Of a DNA stretch of 52,847 nt, positions 51,650 through 52,847 are shown in pieces; the first letter of the stretch is position 1; each line of letters starts with the position of its first letter. This DNA comes from Candidatus Acidiferrales bacterium. GTDB lineage: Bacteria; Bacteroidota; Ignavibacteria; Kryptoniales; JAKASW01. The translations under genes were made by a program, and so were the position numbers. Where the stretch lies: assembly GCA_035515795.1 (NCBI GenBank), contig DATJAY010000001.1, positions 1-52,847 of the forward strand, given 5' to 3'. The notes beneath the pieces were generated by a model. The model made no database searches, had not been told where the DNA came from, and saw only the letters and a program-made list of their open reading frames with translations.

Positions 51650-52498
51650 ATGACTCGCAGACACGATCGAATATTATTTCTGTTGCTCCTGCTCTTCAGT
51701 CTCTCTTCCTGTCAAAAAGTCATCTCCATCGACCTCAACCAGACAAGCCCGCAGATAGTGATTGAAGGACTCGTGAACGACCAGGGCGGAATGGATTCCG
51801 TCGTGATAAATATGACGGGAGATTACTTCACGCCTTCCTTATACTTTCAACCGATAACAAACGCAACGGTAGTAATTTCAGACAATGCCGGCGATGTCGA
51901 CACTCTGAGGCAGGATTCTGCAAACGGGGTTTATTATTCCTTGAGGCCCGACGGCGCACCGGGGATAACATACTCGTTGAAAGTAATTGCAAATGGAAAG
52001 GAATATGACGCTGTCTCCACGATGCCTCGGAAGGTAGACATAGATTCCTTCTATGCCCAACCTTCAGCCAGTCTGTTCGGCGAATCGGGCTACGATTTTT
52101 ACGTGGTGTTCAAAGATCCCCCTCAGTCCGGAAATTATTATCGCATCATACCGCATGTGAATTCTATTCCGCCTGATTCAATCAGAGGCGGACGAGGCGG
52201 AATCTTCATAGCCGACGATGAGTTTACAAATGGAAATGAAATTACGTTCCGCTTCGGCATCAGAACGGATCGAAACGACAACAGCGCCAAGATTGGCCCT
52301 GGCGACACCGTGAAAGTCGACCTTCTCTCGATCGATAAGGCTACCTACGACTATCTTTATACTCTCAGAAACGTTATAGCCGCAGACCAGAGTCCAACCT
52401 CTCTGTCTCCCGCCAACCCAAACACAAATCTCACCAACGGTTCAGTGGGATATTTTTCCGCTTATGCGATGGACTCACGGACAATAATCCTTAGATAA
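51650..52498 (+). CDS. DUF4249 lipoprotein, partner of the TonB receptor
   Basis: 282 aa. Signal peptide rich in Leu with lipobox SLSSC, so Cys21 is lipidated. DUF4249 body starts VISIDLNQTSPQIVIEGLVND, then repeated IgG-like beta segments. These lipoproteins always sit beside TonB receptors in Bacteroidota and probably act as extracellular ligand binders. Nine bases after the receptor stop. Confidence 0.87.
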   Translation: MTRRHDRILFLLLLLFSLSSCQKVISIDLNQTSPQIVIEGLVNDQGGMDSVVINMTGDYFTPSLYFQPITNATVVISDNAGDVDTLRQDSANGVYYSLRPDGAPGITYSLKVIANGKEYDAVSTMPRKVDIDSFYAQPSASLFGESGYDFYVVFKDPPQSGNYYRIIPHVNSIPPDSIRGGRGGIFIADDEFTNGNEITFRFGIRTDRNDNSAKIGPGDTVKVDLLSIDKATYDYLYTLRNVIAADQSPTSLSPANPNTNLTNGSVGYFSAYAMDSRTIILR

Positions 52499-52801
52499 TC
52501 CTGCATTAATCCGGCGATGACTCAGCTGTGAGGTTCTTATCTGCCGAGACACAAAGAACGGCGGATTATTCAGAATTATTGCCGCCTCTTCGCGATTTGA
52601 CATTCCGGTGCTGAGATCAAACCCGGGTTTTACAGCTCAAAACTCATCTCAAAAAATCGAGATCGGATTCCATTTCTGTTTGATTTTCTTTGACTTTTCG
52701 GCTCAGCTTATCTAAATTCATTCCAGTTGTGCTCTTGATGACAAACGAAATTTTCCATCATTTATTTCTCGGAACACCTTGATAACCTGCGGAGTGAAAT
52801 C
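52499..52801. other. Non-coding stretch after DUF4249 gene
   Basis: 303 bases. I see no gene, strong hairpin or good promoter pair. A T-rich part around 52670-52700 with TTTGACTTTTCGG is the only promoter-like element, and GGAGTG just before 52802 looks like a ribosome site for the next frame. Confidence 0.4.
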
Positions 52802-52847
52802 ATGAATTCTCAAATTCTACCGATGACTCTTGGTGAAATTTTTGAAA
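52802..52847 (+). CDS. Start of a probable membrane protein gene (cut by window end)
   Basis: Fifteen codons from the ATG at 52802 read MNSQILPMTLGEIFE, with GGAGTG seven bases upstream. The TLGEIFE start is common in polytopic membrane proteins whose N-terminus begins with an LGEI(L/F)(D/E) motif. The gene continues outside the window. Confidence 0.45.
   Translation, partial: MNSQILPMTLGEIFE

Noticed and set aside
1-52847. CRISPR arrays, prophage, insertion sequences and rRNA
   Set aside because: No regularly spaced repeats, transposase, integrase or rRNA sequence was found on either strand.

Overview
The window looks like a chromosomal segment of a Gram-negative bacterium of the FCB group, most likely the Ignavibacteria/Chlorobi side of Bacteroidota. 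That placement is inferred from gene content: lipid A and LPS genes (LpxH, a GT9 heptosyltransferase), a TonB-dependent receptor with a carboxypeptidase-like N-terminal domain paired with a DUF4249 lipoprotein, futalosine-pathway menaquinone synthesis (MqnD), PlsY/GpsA/CdsA phospholipid genes and a lipoprotein serpin. No rRNA, phage or CRISPR was seen. Coding density is high, and many neighbouring genes overlap by 4 bases (ATGA or GTGA).

Layout. 198-4357 (+): envelope and lipid genes (GT9, DUF3108, CPBP protease, zinc-ribbon/DUF2007, cdsA). 19681-4414 (-): a long co-directional block running nuoJ-K-L-M-N, nnrDE, VanZ, a CNNM/CBS protein, an FMN-binding protein, plsY, gpsA, larC, priA. 19899-24242: a mixed group of small accessory genes (DUF1579-like, DUF3788-like, a second DUF3108, VOC, DUF1801/YdeI, methyltransferase). 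30975-24265 (-): seven genes in the order hdrC-hdrB-hdrA-flxD-flxC-flxB-flxA, an intact FlxABCD-HdrABC NADH dehydrogenase/heterodisulfide reductase. 31301-32092 (+): an atypical SDR. 37393-32165 (-): nusB, MFS, DsbD-N-like, lpxH, PBP1A. 40153-38541 (-): an ECF sigma factor, its zinc-finger anti-sigma and a Spy/CpxP-like periplasmic protein. 44304-40351 (-): nth, mqnD, two uncharacterised genes, aroQ, a HAD phosphatase, acpS. Then serpin, two small [2Fe-2S] proteins and polX (-). 48443-49188: tRNA-Pro(CGG) followed by tRNA-derived direct repeats around a small GIY-YIG nuclease gene, then a DUF167 gene. 49316-52498 (+): the TonB receptor/DUF4249 pair. A new reading frame begins at 52802.

Two regions stand out. 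The first is 48443-48950. Two 57-base repeats, identical except at two positions, look like the 3' two-thirds of the neighbouring tRNA-Pro with the anticodon arm replaced by a 17-base palindrome, and they bracket an 83-aa GIY-YIG gene. Between the tRNA and the first repeat lie the two ends of another, internally deleted GIY-YIG copy. This looks like a tandemly expanded, tRNA-targeted nuclease cassette that I cannot match to a described system. The second is the complete Flx-Hdr operon, about 5 kb from a nuo gene group that contains only the membrane subunits J-N. Together with two orphan ferredoxins this suggests a flexible anaerobic NADH, ferredoxin, thiol and quinone metabolism.
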